Positions 14,823 through 23,660 of a stretch of 34,991 nt of DNA are shown here, in pieces (the first letter of the stretch is position 1; every line of letters begins with the position of its first letter). This DNA comes from Pseudomonadota bacterium (GTDB lineage: Bacteria > Pseudomonadota > Gammaproteobacteria > Burkholderiales > Burkholderiaceae_B): NCBI GenBank assembly GCA_023386765.1, contig JAEWJD010000263.1:1-34991 (forward strand). Reading direction: 5' to 3'. Both the position numbers and the translations under genes were made by a program. The notes under the pieces were generated by a model that saw nothing but the letters and a program-made list of their open reading frames with translations, made no database searches and had not been told where the DNA came from.

Positions 14823-17291
14823 TCAGAACGTGCCGCGCACGGTCAGCGTGGCATTGCGCGGCTCACCGTAGAAGCTGCCCCAACCCGGAGCCCCGATGGT
14901 CTGGTAATAGGTCTTGTCGAACAGATTGTTCACATTCAACGCTGCCGACCAACTCTTGTTGATCTGATAGCCGACGCGAGCATTCCAGACCGCATACGGT
15001 GCCTGTGACACCCGGACCGAACGGGTTTCGGTATAGCTGCCGCTTTGATAATTGACGCCACCGCCCAGCGTCCATGCCGACCATTCGCCCGGCAAGCGAT
15101 AGTCCGACCACAGGCGCAGCATGTGCTTGGGCGTGAAAGTACGGCCAAAGTTGGTGGACATCACCTGCGTGTCATTCAGGTATTTCAATGTGTTGAAGGT
15201 ATAGCCGGCAAACAATTGCCAACCCGGCGCCACTTCTCCACTGATCTCCGCGTCGATGCCCTGGCTGCGTACCTTGCCGCTGGACACATAGCAATAATCG
15301 CCTACCGTGCAAATGCTCACCAGGTCCTGCTGCGCCTGGTTTTTCTGATCGATACGGAAATAGGCCACGGAGGCATTGATCCGCCCGTCCAGCAACTCGC
15401 CCTTGAGACCGAGCTCGTAGTTTTTCCCGATGATGGGATCAAGCGCCTTGCCGGATGCATCCATCGCATTCTGCGGATCGAAGATCTGGGCAAAACTGGC
15501 ATAGGCCGACCACTGCGGATTGAAGGCATAGATCAGGCCGCCATAGGGCGTGACCACCCCATTGTCCTTGTAGGGATCAATATACGTTTTCCCCCCATCG
15601 CGATAGCGACCGGTTTGCTCATACCAGCTGACCCGCGCGCCGGCGACCAGCGTCAGCGGATCGGCCAGACTGAAGCGGCCGACACCATAAACGCCGGTCT
15701 GCTTCATTTTGATGATCGTGGCCGCGCCCCGGTAAGCGTTCTCGCGCAGCCACGCATCGGAGGGCTCTGGCACGTCAGGATTCGGATGCCAGACATTGAC
15801 GCCACGGTTCATGCGCGCGGTGGCAAAGTCATTCTTGCTGGTCAGATGATTGATGCTGGCTCCCACACTAAGCGAGTGCTTGCGGCCCAGGGCCTGGAAT
15901 GCGCCGTCGACATCCAGATTGAGTGCCTTGTTGTGAGTGGAGAAATCGAACAGGCCGGCATACATCGTCGGCCCCAGCCCGCTCAGGGGGTCGACCGCTC
16001 CTTCCGTGAAGGCGTACTTGGAGTCATTCGATTCCTGCGTCGAGTTCGCGGTCAGGCGCAGCGACCAATCGGCATCAAAACGATGATCCAGCTCGGCGAA
16101 CACCGAGGTCTGCTTGCCGTTCCAGCGATTCCAGTTCTGCGACAGCGAGGTCGAGCGCTTCAAGCCGATATCATCGCCATTGACGTAATGCGGCAGGCCA
16201 TGGAAAAACGGCGTCGAATGCAGGTTTTCATGGCTCAGGCCGGCGGTCAGCGTGGTGTCGGCGCTGAAGTCATAACTCAGCACCCCGTACAACACCGTGT
16301 TGCGGCTCTTGGCGTTGTCGTAGAAATAATCCCGATCACTGTGGCTGACCACGCCGCGCCCGCGCAAGGAGCCCGCTTCATTCAAAGGCCCGGTGGCGTC
16401 GATGTCTGCGCGAAAATGATTCCAGGAACCACCGCTGGCCATCACTTGCACCTGGTTCTCGTCCAAGGGGCGCTTGCGCACCAGGTTCACCGCCGCGCTG
16501 GGCGAGCCGGCGCCCTGCAGCAGGCCGGTCGCGCCACGGATGACCTCCACCCGGTCCAGGATCACCGTGCTGCTGGTGAAGCTATTGGCCTGAGGATAAT
16601 AAAAGGCGCGGTTGACGCCATCGAACTGATAGCTATCGACCCGAAACCCCCGCGAAAACACATAGTTCCCGCCCATCGGGCTTTTATAAAGCGTTATCCC
16701 GGTACTGTTGGCCAGCACATCGTCCAGCGTGTTGGCATTCTGGTCATCCATGCGCTGGCGCGTCACCACAGTGACCGACTGTGGAATGTCCTTCAGCGTC
16801 TGACGGCCCTTGCCGATGGTGACCGTGCCGCTGGTATAGCTGCCCGACCCTTCGGTGACTGCCGGATTCAACGAACCGGTCACTTTCACGCCCGCCAGGG
16901 TCGGCACGGTGCTCGCGTCAATGCGGCGCAGATGATATCCCTCGCCATTGAGATTCGCGACGGCTTGCAGGCCGGTGCCGGCCAGCAGCCGCTCCAGCCC
17001 CTGGCCGGCAGAGAACCGACCCGACAGGCCACGCGTCATCACCCCCTGCGTCAGGGCGGGCGATGCCGCCACGGTGGTTTGGGCAGCCACCCCGAACCGG
17101 CCCAGCGCCTCATCCAGGGGCGCGGGCGCAATCTCGAAGAGGAACTGCTGCGCTGGGGCGGGCTGGGCCCATGACAGCGTGGGCATGGCAAGCGGGGTCA
17201 TGGCCGCCAGGGCCAGGTAGACGGCAAGGCGCAAGGGAGCAGTACGCGCTGGCGGCGCGGCAAGAGAAGAAAGTAGATGGCGGGATGCCAT
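14823..17291 (-). CDS. TonB-dependent siderophore receptor with STN signalling domain
   Basis: An 822-residue outer-membrane receptor. After a long signal region ending near TLSWAQPAP comes an STN (secretin/TonB short N-terminal) domain from about residue 48 to 125 (FEIAPAPLDEALGRFG to LAGTGLQAV), which contacts the FecR-type anti-sigma factor. Then come a TonB-box-like VKVTGS, the plug (KDIPQSVTVVTRQRMDDQNANTLDDVLANSTGI) and a 22-strand barrel ending RNATLTVRGTF with the terminal Phe. Start: the frame opens at 17354, but the ATG at 17291 has an AGGAA ribosome site and a cleaner signal peptide. The ligand is probably a ferric siderophore of unknown type. Confidence 0.92.
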   Translation of the reverse strand: MASRHLLSSLAAPPARTAPLRLAVYLALAAMTPLAMPTLSWAQPAPAQQFLFEIAPAPLDEALGRFGVAAQTTVAASPALTQGVMTRGLSGRFSAGQGLERLLAGTGLQAVANLNGEGYHLRRIDASTVPTLAGVKVTGSLNPAVTEGSGSYTSGTVTIGKGRQTLKDIPQSVTVVTRQRMDDQNANTLDDVLANSTGITLYKSPMGGNYVFSRGFRVDSYQFDGVNRAFYYPQANSFTSSTVILDRVEVIRGATGLLQGAGSPSAAVNLVRKRPLDENQVQVMASGGSWNHFRADIDATGPLNEAGSLRGRGVVSHSDRDYFYDNAKSRNTVLYGVLSYDFSADTTLTAGLSHENLHSTPFFHGLPHYVNGDDIGLKRSTSLSQNWNRWNGKQTSVFAELDHRFDADWSLRLTANSTQESNDSKYAFTEGAVDPLSGLGPTMYAGLFDFSTHNKALNLDVDGAFQALGRKHSLSVGASINHLTSKNDFATARMNRGVNVWHPNPDVPEPSDAWLRENAYRGAATIIKMKQTGVYGVGRFSLADPLTLVAGARVSWYEQTGRYRDGGKTYIDPYKDNGVVTPYGGLIYAFNPQWSAYASFAQIFDPQNAMDASGKALDPIIGKNYELGLKGELLDGRINASVAYFRIDQKNQAQQDLVSICTVGDYCYVSSGKVRSQGIDAEISGEVAPGWQLFAGYTFNTLKYLNDTQVMSTNFGRTFTPKHMLRLWSDYRLPGEWSAWTLGGGVNYQSGSYTETRSVRVSQAPYAVWNARVGYQINKSWSAALNVNNLFDKTYYQTIGAPGWGSFYGEPRNATLTVRGTF

Positions 17292-17371
17292 GGCTGGATT
17301 TCCTGGTTCGTCGACATGAATGAGCCAGACCTCGGGCGCCTCGCGGTCTGTCACTATGTCTAACGCGGCAG

Positions 17372-17397
17372 GGACGAAAATCTTCGCCGCAGTTACA
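17372..17397 (-). promoter_or_regulatory. candidate ECF-sigma promoter of the first TonB receptor
   Basis: On the minus strand TGTAACT (17391-17397) and CGTCC (17372-17376) are separated so that GTAAC and CGTC lie 15 bases apart, resembling the AAC / CGTC core of many ECF promoters. It sits in the 136-base gap between the anti-sigma gene and the receptor start. The match is by eye and FecI-type promoters vary. Confidence 0.35.
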
Positions 17398-17427
17398 AAT
17401 CAGTGCGGCCCGGCCGGCTAAGCCGGT

Positions 17428-18408
17428 CTAGGCAGGCGCCAGGCTGACCCAATAGCGTGTCCGGTAGGTCAACGCCAGGCCCAGCACTTCGGCCACGACT
17501 TCCAGCGCCCTGTCGGTGTCATCGACCCGAAAGGCACCGCTGACCTCACGGCCCGCCACCTCAGGAGCGCAACGCAACACCCCGGCCCGATAGCGGCCCA
17601 GTTCGGCCAGAAAGACATCCAGCCGCATGCGGTTGGCGACCAGCATGCCGGCCTGCCAGGCCGGGCCGCTGCCCTCCACCGCAGAAGCGGGCTGCACCGC
17701 GCGCGCATCGAACGCCGTCTGCTCGCCCGCCAGCACCACCCGCGCGGCTTGTGCATGCCCGCCGGGCTCAACCCGCACCGCCCCGGCAAAAACAGCCACC
17801 TGGGTGGCCTGACGGCTCCCTTCGTGTCGCACGGCAAAACGCGTGCCCAAAGGCGTGATGAGACCATTGGGCGTCTGCACGCTGAACGGCCGGCCGCCGG
17901 GATCCGGGGCCGTGACGAGCAGGATTTCCCCCTCGCGCAATTCGACACGACGCTGCTGCTTGTCATAGCGCAGGGACAGCTGCGAGGCAGTGTTCATGGT
18001 GAGCACGGTGCCATCGGGCAGGGTCAGGGTACGTTGCTCGCCAATCGCCGTGCGATAGGTATCGCGGCCATCCCAAAGCCCCTCGCGCGCGCCCGCCCAG
18101 GCCAGCGAGCCCAGGCCGACCCCACCCAGCATCCACTTGATGGCGCTGCGGCGCGAGCGCTGCTCGCAATAGCGCAAGATGGTCTGCTGGGCCACGCCTT
18201 CGCACACCTGGCTGGAGGTCACCGCATGGACCTCCTGACCGATGCCCAGCAGGCGGCGCCACGCCAGCTCATGGCGTGCGTCGGCCTGACGCCAGGCCTC
18301 GCATGCCGCCTGCGTGGCCGCATCCGGCGCATCACCGACCCGCATCATCCATTGGGCGGCCTGCCTGATGATTGCGGCCGGCAGGCGCTCGGCCTGCGCC
18401 GCGCTCAT
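17428..18408 (-). CDS. FecR-family anti-sigma regulator
   Basis: A 326-residue FecR protein. The N-terminal cytoplasmic domain (IIRQAAQWMMRVGDAPDAAT, then WRQADARHELAWRRL) binds the sigma factor. A hydrophobic span follows (IKWMLGGVGLGSLAWAG), then the periplasmic FecR domain with LTLPDGTVLTMNTASQLSLRYD and GLITPLGTRFAVRHEG, and a C-terminal STN-like segment (VSGAFRVDDTDRALEVVAEVLGL). It passes the ferri-siderophore signal from the receptor to the sigma factor. The ATG at 18408 overlaps the sigma stop by 4 bases; the longer open frame to 18576 overlaps the sigma gene and is rejected. Confidence 0.92.
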   Translation of the reverse strand: MSAAQAERLPAAIIRQAAQWMMRVGDAPDAATQAACEAWRQADARHELAWRRLLGIGQEVHAVTSSQVCEGVAQQTILRYCEQRSRRSAIKWMLGGVGLGSLAWAGAREGLWDGRDTYRTAIGEQRTLTLPDGTVLTMNTASQLSLRYDKQQRRVELREGEILLVTAPDPGGRPFSVQTPNGLITPLGTRFAVRHEGSRQATQVAVFAGAVRVEPGGHAQAARVVLAGEQTAFDARAVQPASAVEGSGPAWQAGMLVANRMRLDVFLAELGRYRAGVLRCAPEVAGREVSGAFRVDDTDRALEVVAEVLGLALTYRTRYWVSLAPA

Positions 18409-18917
18409 GGGTACAACACCGCGTAGCAATGCTCCCAGGCCTTGACGATGTCCCGTTGCACCGCAGCCACCGAAACCCCCAGTTCGAGCGCGATATCCCG
18501 ATACGGCATTCCCTCGAGCTGGGCCAGCACGAACACCCGACGGGCTCGCGCGGGCAATTGCTCCAGCATGCGGCACACGGCGTCCAGCGCCTCGACCACC
18601 ATCGCATACGTCTCCGGGCTGGCCTCGACGGCCTCGCTGCGCGCCGCCAGGGTATCCAGATACGCCTGCTCGACCGCGCGCCGGCGCGACTGGTCGATCA
18701 CCAGCCGTTTGGCAATCGTGGTCAGGAAACCGCGCGGCTGGGCAAACATCCCACGCGCGTCGCTGCGCATCACCCGCTCGAAGGTGTCATGGGCCAGGTC
18801 CGCGGCATGTTCGGCATTGCCGCCAAGCCGGCGGCGCAGCATCTGCAACAGCCAGCCATGATGCTCGCGGTACAGGCTGGCGACATCCTCTGAGGGCGCA
18901 AGGTCGGCGGAAGGCAA
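18405..18917 (-). CDS. FecI-type ECF sigma factor
   Basis: This 170-residue ECF sigma factor has region 2 (VASLYREHHGWLLQMLRRRLGG, then HAADLAHDTFERVM and PRGFLTTIAKRLVIDQSRR) and region 4 (LPARARRVFVLAQLEGMPYRDIALELGVSVAAVQRDIVKAW), as in iron-uptake sigmas such as FecI and PvdS. It should direct transcription of the receptor gene two positions downstream. The best start is a TTG at 18917, as no in-frame ATG lies upstream; this start is moderately uncertain. A Fur-box-like sequence precedes it. Confidence 0.92.
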   Translation of the reverse strand: MPSADLAPSEDVASLYREHHGWLLQMLRRRLGGNAEHAADLAHDTFERVMRSDARGMFAQPRGFLTTIAKRLVIDQSRRRAVEQAYLDTLAARSEAVEASPETYAMVVEALDAVCRMLEQLPARARRVFVLAQLEGMPYRDIALELGVSVAAVQRDIVKAWEHCYAVLYP

Positions 18918-18934
18918 TCGGCTACCCGAAAATT

Positions 18935-18953
18935 GATAATGGGAATGATTGCT
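18935..18953. promoter_or_regulatory. Fur box of the first sigma gene
   Basis: GATAATGGGAATGATTGCT agrees with the 19-base Fur consensus at about 13 positions, including GATAATG and the AAT-n-ATT centre. It lies 18 bases upstream of the sigma start, next to a -10-like TACAAT on the minus strand (18955-18960). Fur with iron would repress the whole signalling set here. Confidence 0.7.
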
Positions 18954-19128
18954 AATTGTATATGATCATGGCCGCTACGACGGAAAACGCCCGCCACAGG
19001 CGCATGGGCACAAGGGATGACATCGCCGGTGACGCTCGGCCGCCAGCCGGCCGGCCCGACGTCCGCGCGGCTGACCCGGCCTGCGCCGCGGAGGATGGAT
19101 CCAGGTCAGCTTGAAAGCGAATCCCGGG

Positions 19129-19377
19129 TTACTGGCGGTTGATCCAGTTCTGCGTATCCTGGATAAACCAGGGAAGATTCAGTTTTTCGCCTTCGCCCGC
19201 CTCGATGCTCAGGCGCTGTCCGGTAGGAGACGCTTGACTCCCCTCACGCGCGGCAGGCAGCGGCCGGCTTTGGTAGTCCAGCTCTGGTTCACGCGGCGGC
19301 GAGTTGGTGCAGGCCGCCAGCGTGGCGCAGAGCGCCAGCGCGAGCACTGACGGCAAATTCAGGGAAGGTATTTTCAT
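19129..19377 (-). CDS. small lipoprotein of unknown function
   Basis: An 82-residue protein with a lipoprotein signal: MKIPSLNLPSVLALALCATLAAC, with the lipobox LAAC and acylated Cys 23. The mature part is short and hydrophilic and ends in an aromatic-rich tail (LNLPWFIQDTQNWINRQ). Asn, not Asp, follows at the sorting position after Cys-Thr, so outer-membrane location is expected. It lies 98 bases downstream of the second TonB receptor and upstream of the other set's sigma gene on the same strand, so it may be read with the receptor. I recognise no family. Confidence 0.75.
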   Translation of the reverse strand: MKIPSLNLPSVLALALCATLAACTNSPPREPELDYQSRPLPAAREGSQASPTGQRLSIEAGEGEKLNLPWFIQDTQNWINRQ

Positions 19378-19475
19378 GGGCGGGCCTTCACAGGCAGGAT
19401 CGGAAAGGGTCGCCAGCCATCGCAGCCAGCTGCCCTTACCTTACTCCCTAGCCCAGGCCCGCGTCCGGCCCAGCC

Positions 19476-21881
19476 CTACCAGTTGACCCTGGCAGTGAGC
19501 ATGACATTACGCTCGTCGCCATAAAAGCAGGTGCCGGGGCACGCCGCCACATAATTCTTGTTGGTGAGGTTCTTCACGTTCAAGGCGATTTGCCACTTGT
19601 CGAACTGATAGCGCAGTGCAGCGTCGTACGTGGTATAGGACGGGATGGGCAGATCATAAATCTCCTGGCGGCCGACATAACGCACGCCCAGCCCCGCGCT
19701 CAAACCCGGCACCGATGCAAAGCGGTAATCCATCCAGAGCGACGCCATGTTGCGAGGGACCGAAGCCGGGTGCGAGCCTTCATTTCCCTGATTGCTCCGG
19801 ACCACACGCGCGTCCGTGGTCGCCAGGGCCGCCACCAGATCCACCTGCCGGTTCAGATGGGCACGAACCTCGATCTCAGCGCCCCGGGAGCGCACCTCTC
19901 CGGTCTGGACCAGGTACCCCAGATGGGCAGAATCGCTGGTCAGCACATTGCGCTGGGTGATTTCATACAACGCGACGGTAATCGAAGCATCCAGGCCCTT
20001 GGGGTCGTATTTCAGCCCGATCTCGTGCTGCACACCGGTGGTCGGCTTGAAAGGACTGCCGTTGAAATCCAGACCCACGGTCGGCTGGAAAGACTTGCTG
20101 TAGCTGTAGTAGGGCGCCAGGCCATTGTCAAACAGATACATCAACCCAAGGCGCGGGGACAAAGCATGCGAACTCTGACCGCCGATCCCTGGCTTGGCCT
20201 GGGTGCGCACGGTATCGTAGCGACCGCCCAGCAAGGCGATCCAACGCTCGTTGAACTTGATCTGATCCTGTGCGTAAAAGCCCAGTTGCCGTCCTGAGTT
20301 CTCCGAGTGGACGGCCGGCCCGAACACGGGGCGCGCGCCATAAACCGGATCGTATAGGTTGATCGGTGCAATGGGGCCGTACTGCTGGGCGCGCTTGAAC
20401 TGGCTTTTGCTCCAGTCCAGACCAAACAACACCGTATGTTCAAAGCGGCCATGGCGCAATTTTCCAACCAGCTGGTTATCGACGGCCAGGCCCTTGTCCG
20501 TGTCATACCGTGCGATGGCATACCGGCCCACCATCTCGGGTGCGAACGGGTTGACCCTCGCATTGACGGCGGCATACTGGTTGTCGGCCTTGTGCGCGTA
20601 GGCCAGCAGGTTCTGGCGCAGTTGCCAATCCGCATTCAAGCGGTGTTCAAGCAGATACCCGAAGGAAGATCCTTTGACGACATAGCGATCGAAGCCGGGT
20701 TCGCCCAAAAAGCGCGAACGTGCGATGCGCCCGTCGGGATTGGACAGCAACGTGCCTTCCAGCGGTTTACCCGCATCGTAAGGGCTATCGCTGCGGTTGT
20801 AGCTCGCCAGCAAGGTCAGAAGCGTGGCATCGCTGATCTGCCAGTCCAGCACGCCGGCCAAGGCCGTCCGGTCGTTATGGATGTCGTCGACCATGCTATC
20901 GCTATCGCGCGCGAGACCCGTCAGGCGATAACGCACTGTGCCGGCCTCATTGACCGGGCCGCCCAGATCGATGGCCAGTTGTTTACGATGCCAGCTCCCC
21001 GTCTGCAATTCCAGTTCGCGCAGAGGATCCTCCGTGGGCCGCTTGCTCACCAGGTTGATGATGCCGCCCGGCGCCGCCTGACCGTAGAGAATGGACGAGG
21101 GCCCCTTGAGCACTTCGATACGCTCGAAGAGGTACGGCTCCATGGCACCGCTCAGGGAGTTGATGGGGAACTTGGTACCGTTGAGATAAAGCGGAGCCGC
21201 CCCCGTCACATTGAAACCCCTCACGGTGAAACGGGTGCCGATATGCCGCAAGGCGCCTCCTTCCAGCGACATCACGCTGGCGGTGTAGCCCAATGCCTGG
21301 TCCAGCGAATCGGCTGCCTGCGCCACCACCTGATCACGCGACACCACCGACACTGACTGGGGCGTTTCGTGCAATGCCGTATCCGTCTTGGTGGCCGTGG
21401 CGCTGCGGCGGGCAACCATTCCCTGCACCGGCCCGGCAGCCGACTCCTCATGCCTCCCTGTCACCGTCACGGCCGATAGGGTCTGCACGCCTCCTGGCCC
21501 GGACGATCCGGAAGGCAAGCGACGCAGAACATATCCCCCGTTGGGTTGCGCCCGGGCGGCCAGCCCGGTGCCGGCCAGCAGGTACCCAAGCGCCTCGGCC
21601 GGGCCGTAACGGCCCGCCAGGCCCGGACTGCGTTTGTCCGCGATCTCTTCGGCCGTATATGACAGCATCAAACCGCTTTCGACCGCAAAGCGGGTCAAGG
21701 CGCTTTCCAGGGCGCTGGCTGGAATCGCGTATACGCGCACGCCTGCCTGGGACTGCGCCTGGACACTAGCGGCAGCCGCCGCCAGGCCCGCTGCCATGAG
21801 CCAGGGGCTGCGCCGCACGGCAAGCGTCAAGGTGTTGCTGATGAGCAGGCGCATGGCGCGCCGCGAAAAGCGGGAGTTCAT
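19476..21881 (-). CDS. TonB-dependent siderophore receptor, FhuA/FoxA-like, with STN domain
   Basis: An 801-residue receptor. A signal peptide (SPWLMAAGLAAAAASVQAQ) is followed by the STN domain (RVYAIPASALESALTRFAVESGLMLSYT to LLAGTGLAA), a TonB-box-like SAVTVTG, the plug (ALHETPQSVSVVSRDQV and FERIEVLKGPSSILYGQAAPGGIINLVSKRP) and a barrel ending FYGDERNVMLTARVNW. The CPGTCFYGDERNV end is typical of hydroxamate siderophore receptors such as FhuA and FoxA, so a hydroxamate ligand is plausible. The STN domain implies signalling through the FecR-type protein encoded just upstream. Its 107-base upstream gap has no ECF promoter that I could recognise. Confidence 0.92.
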   Translation of the reverse strand: MNSRFSRRAMRLLISNTLTLAVRRSPWLMAAGLAAAAASVQAQSQAGVRVYAIPASALESALTRFAVESGLMLSYTAEEIADKRSPGLAGRYGPAEALGYLLAGTGLAARAQPNGGYVLRRLPSGSSGPGGVQTLSAVTVTGRHEESAAGPVQGMVARRSATATKTDTALHETPQSVSVVSRDQVVAQAADSLDQALGYTASVMSLEGGALRHIGTRFTVRGFNVTGAAPLYLNGTKFPINSLSGAMEPYLFERIEVLKGPSSILYGQAAPGGIINLVSKRPTEDPLRELELQTGSWHRKQLAIDLGGPVNEAGTVRYRLTGLARDSDSMVDDIHNDRTALAGVLDWQISDATLLTLLASYNRSDSPYDAGKPLEGTLLSNPDGRIARSRFLGEPGFDRYVVKGSSFGYLLEHRLNADWQLRQNLLAYAHKADNQYAAVNARVNPFAPEMVGRYAIARYDTDKGLAVDNQLVGKLRHGRFEHTVLFGLDWSKSQFKRAQQYGPIAPINLYDPVYGARPVFGPAVHSENSGRQLGFYAQDQIKFNERWIALLGGRYDTVRTQAKPGIGGQSSHALSPRLGLMYLFDNGLAPYYSYSKSFQPTVGLDFNGSPFKPTTGVQHEIGLKYDPKGLDASITVALYEITQRNVLTSDSAHLGYLVQTGEVRSRGAEIEVRAHLNRQVDLVAALATTDARVVRSNQGNEGSHPASVPRNMASLWMDYRFASVPGLSAGLGVRYVGRQEIYDLPIPSYTTYDAALRYQFDKWQIALNVKNLTNKNYVAACPGTCFYGDERNVMLTARVNW

Positions 21882-21988
21882 AGAAAGGGATCCGGGTTGC
21901 AGAAAAAATGGCTTCTATCTGGTTTGCCACTTGAGTCCGGAAAACCCCTCACCTTGCCCGAAAGAAAAGCAATCCTGTGCCCTCGGCC

Positions 21989-23035
21989 TCAGGCCGCACG
22001 CAGCCGCACCGTGAGCCAGTAGCGCGTCAGGCGATCCACGTCGACGGGAAGCGTGCGCTGCAGCATGTCCAGTACGCGCTCGACGTCATCCAGCGGATAG
22101 ATTCCCGACACTTTCAGCCTCCCTGCATCGGGCGCGCACTGCAAGCGTCCCGGCGTATAGCGGGCCAGCTCTTCGATGAACATGGCCAGGGGCATGTTCT
22201 GCACGGCCAGCATGCCGGCCGACCAGGCGGCCTCGCCCGGGGCTGCACGCTGTACGTCCTCCATGGCCTCACGCGTGAACCATGCCTGCTCACCCGCGCG
22301 CAGCAGCTGGGGGGCTTGCGCATCCAGATCCGGGCGGATTTCCACCGCCCCCTCAAACACCGCGACACGGCTGCGCTGTGCATACTGCCGTACGCTGTAT
22401 CGAGTCCCCAGCGCACGTACCCGCCCTTGCGCCGTCTGCACCACGAAAGGACGGAATGCACCGCCTGCCGTGGCCGCCGGATCGGAGGCCGTCGACACCA
22501 GGATCCGGCCCCGCAGCAACCTGACCAGACGCTGCGCGCCATCGAACCGCACGTCGATGGCAGTCCCCGTATCGAGATCGATGCGACTGGCATCGGCCAG
22601 CATGAGGCTGCGCCGCTCGCCACGCGCCGTATGGTGATCCGCCTGCCAATCCTGCCAGACGTCCCGTAACGGATCCCGTGCCAGCCACGCACCGCCGCCT
22701 GCGAACAGCGCCAGACCCAATGTCTTCAGAGCCTGCCTGCGCGCGCGGCGCTGCGTTTTTTCTCGCGCCAGCGTATCGCGCACCAAGGGCATGTTCAGGC
22801 CCTGCAGCTGCAGGCCGAAGGACTCGATATGCCGCCAGGCCCGTTCGTGATCCGGATCAGCCTGCCGCCAACGTAGCCAGGCGGCCCGCCGCGCGTCGTC
22901 GACATCGGGCGCTTGCAAAGCCACCAGCCAATCCACCGCACGCCGGCTGACATCCGCAGGCAGCGGCGGCCCATCCAGCTGGGGAAAAGACGGGGATCCA
23001 GGGTCGGCAGGCGAGACGGCCAAGGCGTCAGACAC
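21989..23035 (-). CDS. FecR-family anti-sigma regulator, second set
   Basis: A 348-residue FecR protein. The N-terminal sigma-binding domain has RRAVDWLVALQAPDVDDARRAA and WRQADPDHERAWRHIESF. A weak hydrophobic span (LKTLGLALFAGGGAWLA) follows, then the FecR domain with RSLMLADASRIDLDTGTAID and GRVRALGTRYSVRQY, and a C-terminal STN-like part (KVSGIYPLDDVERVLDMLQRTLPV). The GTG at 23035 is chosen as start; it overlaps the sigma gene by 8 bases, and a TTG one codon earlier is also possible. It should link the second receptor with the second sigma factor. Confidence 0.9.
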   Translation of the reverse strand: MSDALAVSPADPGSPSFPQLDGPPLPADVSRRAVDWLVALQAPDVDDARRAAWLRWRQADPDHERAWRHIESFGLQLQGLNMPLVRDTLAREKTQRRARRQALKTLGLALFAGGGAWLARDPLRDVWQDWQADHHTARGERRSLMLADASRIDLDTGTAIDVRFDGAQRLVRLLRGRILVSTASDPAATAGGAFRPFVVQTAQGRVRALGTRYSVRQYAQRSRVAVFEGAVEIRPDLDAQAPQLLRAGEQAWFTREAMEDVQRAAPGEAAWSAGMLAVQNMPLAMFIEELARYTPGRLQCAPDAGRLKVSGIYPLDDVERVLDMLQRTLPVDVDRLTRYWLTVRLRAA

Positions 23036-23534
23036 CAAAGAAGCAAAGGTGGGCGGCCTTGGCGATATAGCGCTGCACCGTCGCCAGGGAAACGCCGAGC
23101 GCGGCTGCGATCTCCGCCTGCTTCATGCCCTCCAGCTGCGACATCAGAAAAGCCTGGCGCACCGGCGCCGCCAGCGTGTCCAGGCGCCGGTCCAGTTCAA
23201 GCAAGGTCTCCAGCAGGATGGCACGCGTCTCGGGGCTGGGCACTTCCCGCTCCGGCACGCCGGCCAGGGTGGCCAGGTAGGCCTCCTCGATGCGGCGCCG
23301 GCGCATGAAGTTGGACACCACGCCCTGGGCCACGGTGGTCAGCAAGGCGCGCGGCTCGCGCGCTGCGACCGTATCGCCGCGTGCCAGCAGACGCATGAAA
23401 GTGTCCTGCGCCAGGTCGGCCGCATCACTCGCATTGCCCAGCCTCCGCCGCAGCCAGCCCTTGAGCCAGCCATGATGGTTCGCATACAGGACATCGATGC
23501 CCTGCGGTGACACTGCGGAATCGGTCGCGGACAT
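23028..23534 (-). CDS. FecI-type ECF sigma factor, second set
   Basis: A 168-residue ECF sigma factor with region 2 (IDVLYANHHGWLKGWLRRRLG, SDAADLAQDTFMRLLARG, PRALLTTVAQGVVSNFMRRRR) and region 4 (LAAPVRQAFLMSQLEGMKQAEIAAALGVSLATVQRYIAKA). It is clearly paralogous to the sigma factor of the first set but diverged, so each probably serves its own receptor. The ATG has GGAGGG-like bases just upstream. A Fur-like site lies about 45-65 bases before the start. Confidence 0.93.
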   Translation of the reverse strand: MSATDSAVSPQGIDVLYANHHGWLKGWLRRRLGNASDAADLAQDTFMRLLARGDTVAAREPRALLTTVAQGVVSNFMRRRRIEEAYLATLAGVPEREVPSPETRAILLETLLELDRRLDTLAAPVRQAFLMSQLEGMKQAEIAAALGVSLATVQRYIAKAAHLCFFGV

Positions 23535-23576
23535 CCTGCCCTCCAGCGCGTCGCAGGGCAGGATGGATCAGCCCCG

Positions 23577-23600
23577 AATAATGAGAATGAGCCGCATTCT
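23577..23600. promoter_or_regulatory. Fur-box-like dyad before the second sigma gene
   Basis: An AATAATGAGAATGAG sequence (23577-23591) matches a Fur half-site well (AATGAGAAT), and AGAATG (23584-23589) pairs with CATTCT (23595-23600) as an inverted repeat around five bases. It lies between the divergent amidase end and the sigma start, where iron repression of the set would be expected. Confidence 0.6.
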
Positions 23601-23660
23601 AGATCCAGCAAACGACGACGACAAGAGGCCAAGCCGGCTTATGCCGCCACGCCCTGGCCC

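Noticed and set aside
15045..17174. 709-codon open frame on the plus strand
   Set aside because: It is antisense to the first TonB receptor and has no recognisable domain.
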